Source of the DNA: an uncultured Clostridia bacterium
Lineage (GTDB): Bacteria > Bacillota > Clostridia > Lachnospirales > CAG-274
Assembly (NCBI GenBank): GCA_947591605.1
Contig: CANQDF010000004.1
Location: forward strand, 49,667-113,666
Reading direction: 5' to 3'
Length of the DNA: 64,000 nt
Position numbers and translations under genes: made by a program. The notes under the pieces are model-generated. The model did not search any database. It was not told where the DNA came from and saw nothing but the letters and a program-made list of their open reading frames with translations. This document shows, one piece after another, positions 56,013 through 64,000 of this stretch. The number at the start of each line of letters is the position of its first letter. The first letter of the stretch is position 1.

Positions 56013-56637
56013 TTTTAATTTCTCCTTTAGCTGATTATTTAGTTATATTTGACCGACAATTAAGTGCGCTGTCTGTTACCTCTCAAACGGGCGCTTAACG
56101 TCGGTTTTTGCGTAAGTATATAGTTTTCGTCTGTCCGCCAAACTGCGAAAAGCAGCAGCCGATGCCGACATCGCCGCCGCTGAAAACGATAAAAGCTTAT
56201 TGATATATTTCACATTATGATCGACCTTCTTTATCTTATATTTTATTGCATAAAAAGATATTTCATTATAATTATATCTTATAGTAATCTGTAATTCAAA
56301 TCCATTTACGTCTTTAAAAGTGTATTTTACGCCGCTGCGATATGTTTTTTGGCTACAGCATTTACATAAAACAGCTTACGGTAAAAGCAAAAGCCATAAG
56401 CAGGCATCTTATATATTTTACCGCACCTATAACAAAACCGATATATATCTTTATTTTTATTTACCGGTTATATTATATCATTTATAGCACAGGTTGTCCA
56501 CTTCAATATTTAAACCGACTTTTACGCAATATATAATATGCTTGTTTTTTTCCGTCCCCAATTGTATGCAAGCATAAATATCCTCCCTGTACGGGTCATA
56601 CGGGACGGGGATAATTTTCACCGCATACATAAAGCAA
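56013..56637. other. Intergenic region with a start-less open frame, no confident gene
   Basis: About 630 bases between STAS and clpX. On the minus strand one frame is open from 56375 to a TAA at 56076 (99 codons) but has no ATG, GTG or TTG near its 5' end and no ribosome site. Its translated composition is rich in Lys, Tyr and Ala. It may be a decayed gene or chance. The rest is A/T-rich and shows no RNA gene that I recognise. Confidence 0.45.
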
Positions 56638-56675
56638 AAGACCCCGTATCCGTAAAATTACAGACACGAGATCCA
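56638..56675 (-). terminator. Terminator after clpX
   Basis: gaccccgtatcc (from 56640) pairs, with some G-U pairs, with gacacgagatcc (56663-56674), followed on the minus strand by TTTTGC. Confidence 0.6.
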
Positions 56676-56680
56676 TTATA

Positions 56681-57988
56681 TCATCCTGCATTTGAGTTGT
56701 CCGCAACAATGCTGCTGCGTGTACGCTTTCTCGCCGAAGCCGCCTTGACGGGCTCGCCGTAAACATACTCGGGCTTTGCACCGTTAAGAACTACATCCTC
56801 GTTTATTATACACTTTTTTACATTTGTTTCCGATGGTATTTCATACATAATATCGGTTATAAAGCCCTCTACTATCGACCTTAAGCCCCTCGCTCCCGTA
56901 TGCTGGTCAACCGCCTTATGAGCTATGGCACGCAGTGCGGATTTGTCAAAAACAAGTTCCACATCGTCCATTGCAAACATATAGGTATACTGCTTTGTAA
57001 GCGCATTTTTAGGCTGTGTGAGTATCTGTATAAGCGCTTCCTCATCAAGGTCGTTAAGTGTTACGACAACAGGCATACGTCCTATAAGCTCCGGGATAAT
57101 GCCAAACTTGTGCAGATCCTCGGGCTGCACCTTTTCGAGCATCTCACCCGAGCGCAGGGCATTTTTTGATACCACCTCTGCGCCAAAGCCTATCACCTTG
57201 TTGTTTATACGCCTTTCAATGACCTTTTCAAGCCCTGCAAAGGCACCGCCGAGTATAAAAAGTATATTTGTGGTATCTATTTGTATAAACTCCTGATGTG
57301 GGTGCTTTCTGCCGCCCTGGGGAGGAACATTTGCTACCGTACCCTCAAGTATCTTGAGCAGAGCCTGCTGAACGCCCTCACCGCTTACGTCCCTTGTAAT
57401 GGACGGATTATCCGACTTTCTGGCAATTTTATCTATCTCGTCTATATAGATAATACCTCTCTGCGCCCTCTCAACATCAAAATCGGCAGCCTGAAGCAGC
57501 TTAAGTATGATATTTTCAACATCCTCACCCACATAGCCTGCCTCGGTAAGGCTTGTTGCATCCGCAATTGCAAACGGAACATTTATAAGCTTTGCAAGCG
57601 TCTGCGCAAGCATTGTTTTGCCCACACCCGTAGGCCCTATCATAAGGATATTGCTCTTTTGCAGCTCAACATCCGGATCCGGCTTCCTCATGGAGGCAAT
57701 ACGCTTGTAATGGTTGTATACCGCAACGGCAAGCGCCTTTTTTGCCTTATCCTGACCTATGACGTACTCGTCCAGCTCAGCCTTTATCTCTGCGGGCTTC
57801 GGCACATCATCGGTAATGTCAAGGGCGCCTGTATCATGCGCATAGTCATCCTCCACAAGCTCATAGCAAAGGTCGATACACTCATTGCATATATAGGCTC
57901 CGGGGCCTGCAATAAGCTTGCGTACCTCGTCCTGTGTTTTACCGCAGAACGAACACCTAAGCTTTTTATCGTCATTTTTTGTAGCCAT
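56681..57988 (-). CDS. clpX: ClpX ATPase, specificity subunit of ClpXP
   Basis: A 435-residue AAA+ unfoldase. The N-terminal zinc-binding domain ([16 protein letters not shown]) is followed by Walker [12 protein letters not shown], Walker [12 protein letters not shown], sensor regions and the [11 protein letters not shown] and [10 protein letters not shown] segments. It feeds SsrA-tagged and other substrates to ClpP. It follows clpP by 31 bases. Confidence 0.97.
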   Translation of the reverse strand: MATKNDDKKLRCSFCGKTQDEVRKLIAGPGAYICNECIDLCYELVEDDYAHDTGALDITDDVPKPAEIKAELDEYVIGQDKAKKALAVAVYNHYKRIASMRKPDPDVELQKSNILMIGPTGVGKTMLAQTLAKLINVPFAIADATSLTEAGYVGEDVENIILKLLQAADFDVERAQRGIIYIDEIDKIARKSDNPSITRDVSGEGVQQALLKILEGTVANVPPQGGRKHPHQEFIQIDTTNILFILGGAFAGLEKVIERRINNKVIGFGAEVVSKNALRSGEMLEKVQPEDLHKFGIIPELIGRMPVVVTLNDLDEEALIQILTQPKNALTKQYTYMFAMDDVELVFDKSALRAIAHKAVDQHTGARGLRSIVEGFITDIMYEIPSETNVKKCIINEDVVLNGAKPEYVYGEPVKAASARKRTRSSIVADNSNAG

Positions 57989-58019
57989 TTATTTCTCTCC
58001 TTTATTACGGCTTTAAACC

Positions 58020-58631
58020 TTAAGCCTTATCGGGCTTTGACGTATCATACTGCGGCCTTTCTATCACCTCGTCAATAAGACCGTAGGCTTTGGCTTCCTC
58101 CGCAGACATAAAATTATCCCTTTCGGTATCTCTTGCTATCTCCTCGATACTCCTGCCCGTGTTTTCGGCAAGCATTCTGTTGAGCTTATCCTTTGTTTTA
58201 AGTATCCAGTCAGCGTGTATCTTTATATCGGTAGCCTGACCTCTTGCGCCGCCCAAGGGCTGGTGTATCATAATTTCCGCATTGGGCAGGGCGTACCTCT
58301 TGCCCTTTGCGCCGCCCGAGAGGAGAAAGGCGCCCATGCTTGCAGCCATACCTATACATATGGTGGATACATCGGGCTTGATGTACTGCATCGTATCGTA
58401 AATTGCCATACCGGCTGTAATTACACCGCCGGGGCTGTTGATATACAGGTTGATATCCTTGTCCGGATCCTCTGCGGCAAGGAAGAGAAGCTGTGCCACC
58501 ACAAGGCTTGCGGTAACCTCGTTTACCTCTTCTCCAAGGAATATTATCCTGTCCTTTAAAAGCCTCGAATAAATATCGTACGAACGCTCGCCTCTGTTAG
58601 TTTGTTCAATAACCATTGGTACTAAACTCAT
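58020..58631 (-). CDS. clpP: ClpP protease
   Basis: A 203-residue serine protease with the catalytic triad S98 (GMAASMGAF), H123 (MIHQPLGG) and D172 (RDTERDNFM). N-terminal [20 protein letters not shown] is the usual processed region. It lies in a tig-clpP-clpX unit on the minus strand. Confidence 0.97.
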   Translation of the reverse strand: MSLVPMVIEQTNRGERSYDIYSRLLKDRIIFLGEEVNEVTASLVVAQLLFLAAEDPDKDINLYINSPGGVITAGMAIYDTMQYIKPDVSTICIGMAASMGAFLLSGGAKGKRYALPNAEIMIHQPLGGARGQATDIKIHADWILKTKDKLNRMLAENTGRSIEEIARDTERDNFMSAEEAKAYGLIDEVIERPQYDTSKPDKA

Positions 58632-58699
58632 AAAAACCCTCCTAATTATGACAAATTAATTTATAAAGGACTGTTGCAAAACAACAGCCCATAGCAGCA

Positions 58700-59992
58700 T
58701 TATGCCTCGTCGGTTTCAACAGCACTGTCGCACACAAGTGCAATAGCCTTTTGTACCTGAAGATCCTTTACAATGTTCTTTCTGTCCTCCTCGGCAAGTG
58801 AAGACGAAAGCTTTTCGGCATCCATACCGTAATTTTTTGCAATACGCTCTATTTCTGCCTTTACCTCGTCATCGGTAATCTCAAAGCCCTCTTTAGCGGC
58901 AATTGCCTCAAGCACAAGCCTGCCCTTTACCTGCTTTTCACTCATAGGTCTGTATGCGGCTCTCATTGTATCGACGCTCTGACCCATATACTCAAGGTAC
59001 ATTTCAAGAGAAAGACCCTGCCTTGTAATATTATATTCAAATTCCCGTATTTTATTGTCAATATCCGTTTCTATCATAGGCTCGGGAACATCCATCTCCG
59101 CCATGTCGATAAGCTTTGTAAGCAGCTCCTCCTGCTTTGCATTTTTTGCATTTTCTGCCTTTTTAACCATAAGTCTGCCCACAATATCGTTTTTGTAGTC
59201 GGCAACATTTTCACTGTCCGTTGTATCGGAAACATACTCGTCGGTAAGCTCGGGCAGCTCCTTGAATTTAATAGCCTTTATCTTTACCTCAAACTTTGCG
59301 GGCTTGCCTGCAAGATCCTTTTGACCGTACTCCTCGGGGAAAGTAACATTGACATCCGTTTCCTCGCCTATGCTCTTGCCCACGAGCTGCTCCTCAAAGT
59401 TATCTATAAATGAGTGCGAGCCTATTTCAAGGTCATAATCGGATGCCTCGCCGCCCTCAAACGCCTCGCCGTCCATAAAGCCCTTGAAGTCGATAGTAAC
59501 GATATCGCCGTCTTCCACGGGTCTGTCGGTTATGTCTATTATCCTGGCATTTTTGGATAAGTCATTCTTTATCTCTGCCTCAACCTCATCATCGGAAACC
59601 AAGGTGTCGTACTTTTTGCATGCAAGACCCTTGTAGCCTTCAATTTTTACCTCGGGCTTGATATATACCTCTGCCGTAAATGCAACACCCTCTTTTTCGT
59701 CAATCGAGGTGATGTCTACCTCAGGTCTGGAAACCACATCAAGGTCATTTTCCTTTACGGCTGCCTCATAGGCATCGGGAAGCACAAAATTTATGGCGTC
59801 ATCATAAAATACTCCCTTGCCGTACTGTGCCTCAATAAGCTTTCTTGGAGCCTTGCCCTTTCTGAAGCCGGGTATTGCTATGGAACCCTTGTTTTTATTG
59901 TAGGAATACTTAAGTCCCTCTTCAAATCTGTCGGCATCAACACCGAAGCTGAGCTTTACTTTATTTACATCAATTTTTTCCACTGTGCTCAT
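58700..59992 (-). CDS. tig: Trigger factor
   Basis: A 430-residue ribosome-bound chaperone with peptidyl-prolyl isomerase activity. The ribosome-docking signature GFRKGKAP is near residue 43, the FKBP-type domain (DGDIVTIDFKGFMDGEAF to EEYGQKDLAGKPAKFEV) spans about 155-240, and the helical arms make up the rest. It is first in the tig-clpP-clpX unit. Confidence 0.97.
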   Translation of the reverse strand: MSTVEKIDVNKVKLSFGVDADRFEEGLKYSYNKNKGSIAIPGFRKGKAPRKLIEAQYGKGVFYDDAINFVLPDAYEAAVKENDLDVVSRPEVDITSIDEKEGVAFTAEVYIKPEVKIEGYKGLACKKYDTLVSDDEVEAEIKNDLSKNARIIDITDRPVEDGDIVTIDFKGFMDGEAFEGGEASDYDLEIGSHSFIDNFEEQLVGKSIGEETDVNVTFPEEYGQKDLAGKPAKFEVKIKAIKFKELPELTDEYVSDTTDSENVADYKNDIVGRLMVKKAENAKNAKQEELLTKLIDMAEMDVPEPMIETDIDNKIREFEYNITRQGLSLEMYLEYMGQSVDTMRAAYRPMSEKQVKGRLVLEAIAAKEGFEITDDEVKAEIERIAKNYGMDAEKLSSSLAEEDRKNIVKDLQVQKAIALVCDSAVETDEA

Positions 59993-60085
59993 TACAAAAA
60001 ATCCTCCTTGATATTCAACTGCCGCATATCCTTATGGAATGCCGAAAAAAGCGGCATACCCGTATGCTGTAATGCACTGCATATC

Positions 60086-60114
60086 AGTATAACATATATT
60101 TCCGAAAAAATCCA
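60086..60114 (-). promoter_or_regulatory. Possible promoter of tig-clpP-clpX
   Basis: On the minus strand TGGATT, 17-bp spacer, TATACT (60091-60086). No CIRCE or CtsR site was recognised. Confidence 0.5.
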
Positions 60115-60262
60115 GTACTTTTTTTGCATAAGGCATCAAAACCTTAAATTATTGCATACACAGCCGTATCGGCGGCTTTCAGATTGTCAAAAAAACTTTA
60201 TTAATCGAGTAACTCAAAGCGCCGTCAGCGTAAAGCCTTTAGGCTTTAGCGATACCGTAAGG

Positions 60263-60305
60263 CAGGCTAAAATCCGCAGGCGGAATTCACTTCCGCCGAG
60301 GAAAA
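60263..60305. repeat. Dispersed repeat core, copy 2
   Basis: The exact reverse complement of 6983-7025. The surrounding 60190-60400 has more hairpins (aaagccttTAGGCTTT, ggctcttTAGAGCC, gtcccaaagGGAC) and ends with tttttcgacagtc, matching the start of copy 1. It fills most of the gap between tig and the pectin operon, where no gene is seen. Confidence 0.75.
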
Positions 60306-60401
60306 CAGCGAGTTTCAAGGCTCTTTAGAGCCGACGGAATGAGCTGTTTATACTTCTGCTTATCTTCGAAAAACGTCCCAAAGGGACTTTTTCGACAGTC
60401 A

Positions 60402-60429
60402 AAAAGCCGCCAAAAGCGGCGGCTTTTAT
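60402..60429 (-). terminator. Terminator after the GH28 gene
   Basis: A nine-base stem (60403-60411 with 60418-60426, aaagccgcc/ggcggcttt) is followed on the minus strand by TTTTTGA. The GH28 stop is a few bases away. Confidence 0.85.
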
Positions 60430-60433
60430 ACTG

Positions 60434-61777
60434 TCAGTTTATAACGCATCCGGATACATTTGTCTGTCTTACGCACTCATCTCCCGTGCGGTTATTTTTA
60501 TTTTTGCAGCAGCTGAAGGTTATATCTTCACTGTTTTCCACCTCAAAAGCAGGGCCGTCGGCGCCTGCAACGGTAACGTTGCTGAAGGTTATATCCCTTG
60601 TATTGCTCAGGAAAAATCCCTTCTGCGCCATATCCTCAATGCCCGCAAGCATTGCAGGCTTGCCCGGCGTAGGGTTGTCGGACATAGAAATGTAAATATT
60701 TTCAAAGGTGCAGTCCTCCACAAACTGCTCCGCAAGGCCGTAGAAGTAACCCGCAGACGCATTTACCTCCTTGCAGGTCATATTGGCAAAATGCAGACGC
60801 CTGAATGTGGGGGTTTCTTCTGTAACGGGATAGGGGTTTTTATCCCATACATATTTGTCATCGCCCCTTGGACCGCAGAAGTAATAAAGGTTTGCAATAA
60901 AAGGACAAAGCACATTTTCCATAACTATATTGTCTACCCTTACATCCTCGACAACGCCGCCTCTGCCTCGTCTGGATTTAAGCCTGATGCCCCTGTCTGT
61001 GCCCTCAAACACACAGTTTGATATAGTAACGTTTACTATATTTCCGCTCATCTCCGAGCCAAGCACAACGCCGCCGTGGCCGTGTACCATTGTGCAGTTT
61101 GTAATTGTGATATTCCTGCATGGCACCCTTATCTCGGTATCCTCCGTACCTGCCTTTACGGCAATACAGTCATCGCCTACATCTATATGACAGTTGCTTA
61201 TATGCACATTTGTGCAGGACTCGGGATCAATGCCGTCCGTATTGGGAGAATCACTAGGATTATTTATTGTAACGCCGTCTACGGTAACATTGTCACAGAG
61301 TATCGTATTGATCGTCCAGCTTGGCGAATTTTTAAGCGTAACGCCTTGTATAAGCACATTTTTGCATTCGTAAGGTGCAATAAGCTTGGGGCGTGGATAC
61401 TCGTTTTCCTTAGCCCTGAATATCTTCCACCAGAAAGCACCCTGACCGTCCAGCGTGCCTCTTCCCGTAATTGAGATATTTTCGGCATTGTCGGCATTTA
61501 TGCAGGAGGCATAGCAGTCACGCTTAACACCCTCCCAGCGTGAGGTAACAACGGGATATTCGCTTATATCGTTTGAAAAAAGCAGCGTTGCACCCGATTC
61601 CAGATTAAGCTCCGTATTGCTCTTTAAAAATATAGGGCCTGTAAGATAGGTGCCCGCAGGTACAAATACCGTACCGCCGCCGTTCTGCACGCATTTTTCC
61701 ACAGCAGCCTCGATTGCTGCCGTACACGAGGTTTTGCCGTCGCCTACGGCGCCCAGATCAGTAATGTTGATAATCAT
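60434..61777 (-). CDS. Glycoside hydrolase family 28, polygalacturonase-type
   Basis: A 447-residue right-handed beta-helix enzyme acting on polygalacturonate or rhamnogalacturonan fragments. The GH28 catalytic motifs are in order: SPNTDGID, VGDDCIAVK, HGHGGVVLG and GIRLKS. There is no signal peptide, so it acts in the cytoplasm on imported oligomers, probably as an exo-enzyme. It is the last gene of a three-gene unit, four bases after the esterase. Confidence 0.93.
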   Translation of the reverse strand: MIINITDLGAVGDGKTSCTAAIEAAVEKCVQNGGGTVFVPAGTYLTGPIFLKSNTELNLESGATLLFSNDISEYPVVTSRWEGVKRDCYASCINADNAENISITGRGTLDGQGAFWWKIFRAKENEYPRPKLIAPYECKNVLIQGVTLKNSPSWTINTILCDNVTVDGVTINNPSDSPNTDGIDPESCTNVHISNCHIDVGDDCIAVKAGTEDTEIRVPCRNITITNCTMVHGHGGVVLGSEMSGNIVNVTISNCVFEGTDRGIRLKSRRGRGGVVEDVRVDNIVMENVLCPFIANLYYFCGPRGDDKYVWDKNPYPVTEETPTFRRLHFANMTCKEVNASAGYFYGLAEQFVEDCTFENIYISMSDNPTPGKPAMLAGIEDMAQKGFFLSNTRDITFSNVTVAGADGPAFEVENSEDITFSCCKNKNNRTGDECVRQTNVSGCVIN

Positions 61778-61781
61778 TTTG

Positions 61782-62816
61782 TTACCTCCAATTCGTTTTA
61801 TTTTCTAAAAAATCATAACAGCTTGCATACCATTTGTGCGCACCGTCACACAGGCTGAGCTGCAAATTTTCTTCCATATTGTAAAGAGAATATGCTTTTT
61901 TTGCCGTTTCAAGCTGAGCATATATGCTCTCGATACCGCTTCTGCCGTGGAGCTTATCCTCCCTGCCAAGCTCAATATACATAGGCTTTGGAGAGGCAAG
62001 AGCGGCAATTTCTCCGCAGTCTATGGTATTCCACAGCCCATAGACAAAATTGCAGCCGCATTTATTGCTTTGCAGGCAGGTATCACTCATAGTATGAAAA
62101 TATCCGCTTACGACCGCAGCCGATATATCTTTGCTCAGAGCCGAAAGCCACAGGCTGAACAGTCCTCCGCCCGAAAATCCAAGGCAGGCGGCAGTTTTAT
62201 ACCTGTTTTCCTTTAAAGCAAGGGTAAAATCCACAAGCCTTAAAAGCTCAAACAATACAACTCCCTGAAGACTTAAGCCGAGGGCGCAAAGAGTGTTGTT
62301 GAGCAGATCGCACAGCGATTTTGCCTTGTCGCCTCCAAGACCGGAAATACGCTCACCGCTGCCCAGTATATCGGGACATACCGCAATATAGCCTCTTTCA
62401 GCCGGTTCAAGCGCAAATGCAGACCTGTTTGAATCCGATACCTTTATCTCCTCCGGTATATTGCCGGTTATACCCTCCTTGCCGTAGCAGCCGTGACCGT
62501 GCAGGGCTATAATGGCTTTGCCGCTGCAATCATGGGGCACAAGCACATAAAGCGGCATTTTAAGGTTTTCCGCCGTAGGCAGAATGTATTTATCCTTTCT
62601 GTAGGAGCCTAACTCCTGCGAGCATACAAGCTCCGCAGCACCGGTATCGGGCTTTATCCCGTCAATGCCCAGCATTTTTCTTACGGTCCCCAGCGTATCC
62701 GCCTTCCATTCTTCAAGCTCCGTAAGGCTTTCGGCTCTCAAAACACATTTTTTATTGACAGCGCCGCAAAGCCCCAGTAAAAAATTTTCTCCGTTTATTT
62801 CCTTTATATCATACAT
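61782..62816 (-). CDS. Alpha/beta-hydrolase esterase of the pectin operon
   Basis: A 344-residue alpha/beta hydrolase of the Abhydrolase_7/acetyl-esterase-like group. The nucleophile elbow GFSGGG, the acid residue in ELGREDKLHG and the histidine in CDGAHKWY form a plausible triad; HGHGCYGKEG looks like the oxyanion-side loop. No signal peptide is seen. Placed between GH28 and CE8 genes, it probably removes acetyl or methyl esters from pectin oligosaccharides, but the exact substrate is not known. Its start lies five bases after the CE8 stop. Confidence 0.85.
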   Translation of the reverse strand: MYDIKEINGENFLLGLCGAVNKKCVLRAESLTELEEWKADTLGTVRKMLGIDGIKPDTGAAELVCSQELGSYRKDKYILPTAENLKMPLYVLVPHDCSGKAIIALHGHGCYGKEGITGNIPEEIKVSDSNRSAFALEPAERGYIAVCPDILGSGERISGLGGDKAKSLCDLLNNTLCALGLSLQGVVLFELLRLVDFTLALKENRYKTAACLGFSGGGLFSLWLSALSKDISAAVVSGYFHTMSDTCLQSNKCGCNFVYGLWNTIDCGEIAALASPKPMYIELGREDKLHGRSGIESIYAQLETAKKAYSLYNMEENLQLSLCDGAHKWYASCYDFLENKTNWR

Positions 62817-62821
62817 CGGTT

Positions 62822-63778
62822 TTATCCCTTATGAGCCGGTATTTCGGGCTTCCAGCCGTCAAACACCTTATCCGTTTCGTATTTGAGCGCCTCCTCGGCG
62901 GTAAGCACCCTTGTCCAGTCCTCCGGAGTGCTGTTTTCGGCTCCCTCGCCATAGCTGCCGTACTGTGCGTAAAACGAGGTGAGATGCCTGTCGGTATCGT
63001 TCCATCTGCAAAAGCTCTTTTTGCTTACGCATTTATCCATGTTACAGTTTATAAAAACCGTATTTGCATACTGCCTCCATGGTCTGCCCAGATAAACTGT
63101 ATTATCCTCCGCATCGCCCGTAATATGACAGTTTCTGAATACAAAGCCGTATTCCAGCTTATCGGAGGTGCAGGCAGCCGTAACATAGCAGGGCAGCTCG
63201 GCAGGCCTTTTTCTGCAAAAAATCGTACAGTCCTCAAAAACCGCAGCAGCTCCGCCGAAAATAAAATCCACATCTCCCTTTATAAAGCAGTTTTTAAAAA
63301 GCTGCCTGTTAAGTATGCAGGGATCCCTTTCTATATCGGAAAAGATGGGGGCGGCAAGCAGCGTATCCTGATGCGCTGTAAGATTGCAATCCTTTATCAC
63401 CGCTTTGTCGCAGTCCAGATAAAGCGCAACCGCCTGCCCTACGGCACTGCCCACACCCGCACTGTTTTCAAAGGTGAGATTGCAGGCGTTAAAGCCTGCT
63501 GCCGACGGCATAACATGGACGCTTGCCGTTTTGAATGTACCCATCGGCTCACCGGTTTCGTCCGGCATTTTTGCACTGTCGCCGTAGGTGAGCACCGTTT
63601 TTTCACGATCCTCGCCTATAAAGGTTATATTGGGTTTATCTATTATAAGCTTTTCCCTGTAAACGCCGTTTTTAATGTAGATCACCGCCGCCTCTCCGTC
63701 AATGACGGCATTCAATGCAGAGGTTATATCGGTATGATCACCGCTGCCTTTTTTATCTACCGTAAGTTTTAAAGACAT
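62822..63778 (-). CDS. Pectin methylesterase, carbohydrate esterase family 8
   Basis: A 318-residue beta-helix enzyme that demethylates homogalacturonan. The CE8 signatures are AHQDTLL, GDVDFIFGGAA and YLGRPWRQYANTVF, carrying the catalytic Asp pair, Gln and Arg. No signal peptide is present, so it is cytoplasmic like the rest of the operon. I choose the ATG at 63778; an upstream TTG in frame lies inside the GGAGGGGG ribosome site. Confidence 0.95.
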   Translation of the reverse strand: MSLKLTVDKKGSGDHTDITSALNAVIDGEAAVIYIKNGVYREKLIIDKPNITFIGEDREKTVLTYGDSAKMPDETGEPMGTFKTASVHVMPSAAGFNACNLTFENSAGVGSAVGQAVALYLDCDKAVIKDCNLTAHQDTLLAAPIFSDIERDPCILNRQLFKNCFIKGDVDFIFGGAAAVFEDCTIFCRKRPAELPCYVTAACTSDKLEYGFVFRNCHITGDAEDNTVYLGRPWRQYANTVFINCNMDKCVSKKSFCRWNDTDRHLTSFYAQYGSYGEGAENSTPEDWTRVLTAEEALKYETDKVFDGWKPEIPAHKG

Positions 63779-63925
63779 ATCCGTTCCCCCTCCAAGCAAA
63801 AACCTTTAAGCATCTCCACATTTTATGTTTAATTATGACCGAGTATAATTATCCATATTTATTATAATAACACCAAATTTTAACTTTGTCCATATGCTAA
63901 TAAAAAAAGCCCCCAAATTAAGCAA
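63779..63925. other. Upstream region of the pectin operon
   Basis: A/T-rich DNA between the CE8 gene and the IS end. Several TATAAT-like hexamers occur on the minus strand (for example near 63860-63870), but none has a convincing -35 at 16-18 bp. The IS end may affect this promoter. Confidence 0.5.
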
Positions 63926-64000
63926 TGTACTGACCCCCAAAAGTTAGACCAAGATCTAATGACAAGGGGGGTCAGTTTTTAATGGCAAAATATAGTTATG
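63926..64000 (+). mobile_element. Left end of an IS3-like insertion sequence, cut by the window edge
   Basis: The sequence TGTACTGACCCCCAAAAGTT (63926-63945) has the form of IS3/IS150-group terminal inverted repeats. A nested palindrome (ttagaccaagatctaa inside gaccccc/ggggggtc) follows. A transposase OrfA begins at the ATG at 63982 with residues MAKYSY, after an aaggggggtcag stretch. Everything beyond the window edge is unseen, so activity and full family cannot be judged. Confidence 0.7.
63982..64000 (+). CDS. Transposase OrfA, partial at window end
   Basis: Only the first six codons (MAKYSY) are in the window. They match the typical start of IS3-family OrfA proteins, and their place relative to the IS terminal repeat supports the call. 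Confidence 0.55.

Overview
The window looks like chromosome from an anaerobic, Gram-positive Clostridia-type bacterium (Bacillota). The signs are a T-box leader on metG, a clpX-clpP-tig cluster, MutS2, a Rex-like operator in front of bifunctional AdhE, an SLH-anchored wall protein, copper-amine-oxidase-type stalk proteins, BlaI/BlaR-type regulation and strong heavy use of ATA for isoleucine. A cytoplasmic pectin set (GH28, CE8 and an alpha/beta esterase) points to a gut or plant-fibre fermenter. A pectin-degrading lineage such as Monoglobus would fit, but the species cannot be fixed from the sequence alone. No rRNA, tRNA or CRISPR array was seen.

Layout. 0-13.4 kb, mostly minus strand: tatD and metG behind a T-box; hisC with a Cache-GGDEF-EAL protein; trmD and rimM placed behind two tandem secreted stalk-domain paralogs that share a perfect 326-bp 5' block; a lipoprotein; DUF2752 and DUF4190-type membrane proteins. 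13.5-16.3 kb: small regulatory genes, namely a 47-aa gene divergent from an XRE repressor, a membrane Ser/Thr kinase divergent from an HTH-like protein, and a TIGR04086-type membrane protein. 16.3-21.1 kb: an unassigned structured leader RNA, a PHP phosphatase, smpB, an HD hydrolase of foreign codon use, lysS, greA and yjbQ. 21.3-27.7 kb: gltBD behind a consensus promoter and a short attenuator. 27.7-35 kb: a potassium-channel remnant, an orphan response regulator, mutS2, a BlaI/BlaR-type pair, thyX, recR and ybaB. 35-41.5 kb: Rex-type sites, adhE with a small-molecule kinase, apgM and an AI-2E transporter. 41.6-48 kb: lepA, a hybrid sensor kinase, an FMN reductase gene interrupted by an in-frame TGA, and a PAP2 phosphatase. 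48-56 kb: a 1353-aa NlpC/P60 + 5'-nucleotidase + SLH protein and a STAS / SpoIIE-like partner-switching operon. 56.7-60 kb: clpX, clpP, tig. 60.4-64 kb: the pectin operon, then the left end of an IS3-like element that runs out of the window.

How the genes work together. Housekeeping translation and protein-quality genes form the backbone. Glutamate synthesis (gltBD) and the fermentative reoxidation of NADH (adhE) each have a visible cis-regulator. Pectin fragments imported by other loci would be demethylated by the CE8 enzyme, de-esterified by the alpha/beta hydrolase and cut by GH28 in the cytoplasm. Signal transduction is dense: a c-di-GMP enzyme, a hybrid kinase, an orphan regulator, a Ser/Thr kinase and a partner-switching module.

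The points most worth a second look are the three-way-junction RNA before the PHP gene, the 47-aa gene facing the XRE repressor, the in-frame TGA that would give a Cys-x-x-Sec motif in the FMN reductase, the gltB attenuator, and the 326-bp identical block whose end abuts a decayed IS end.
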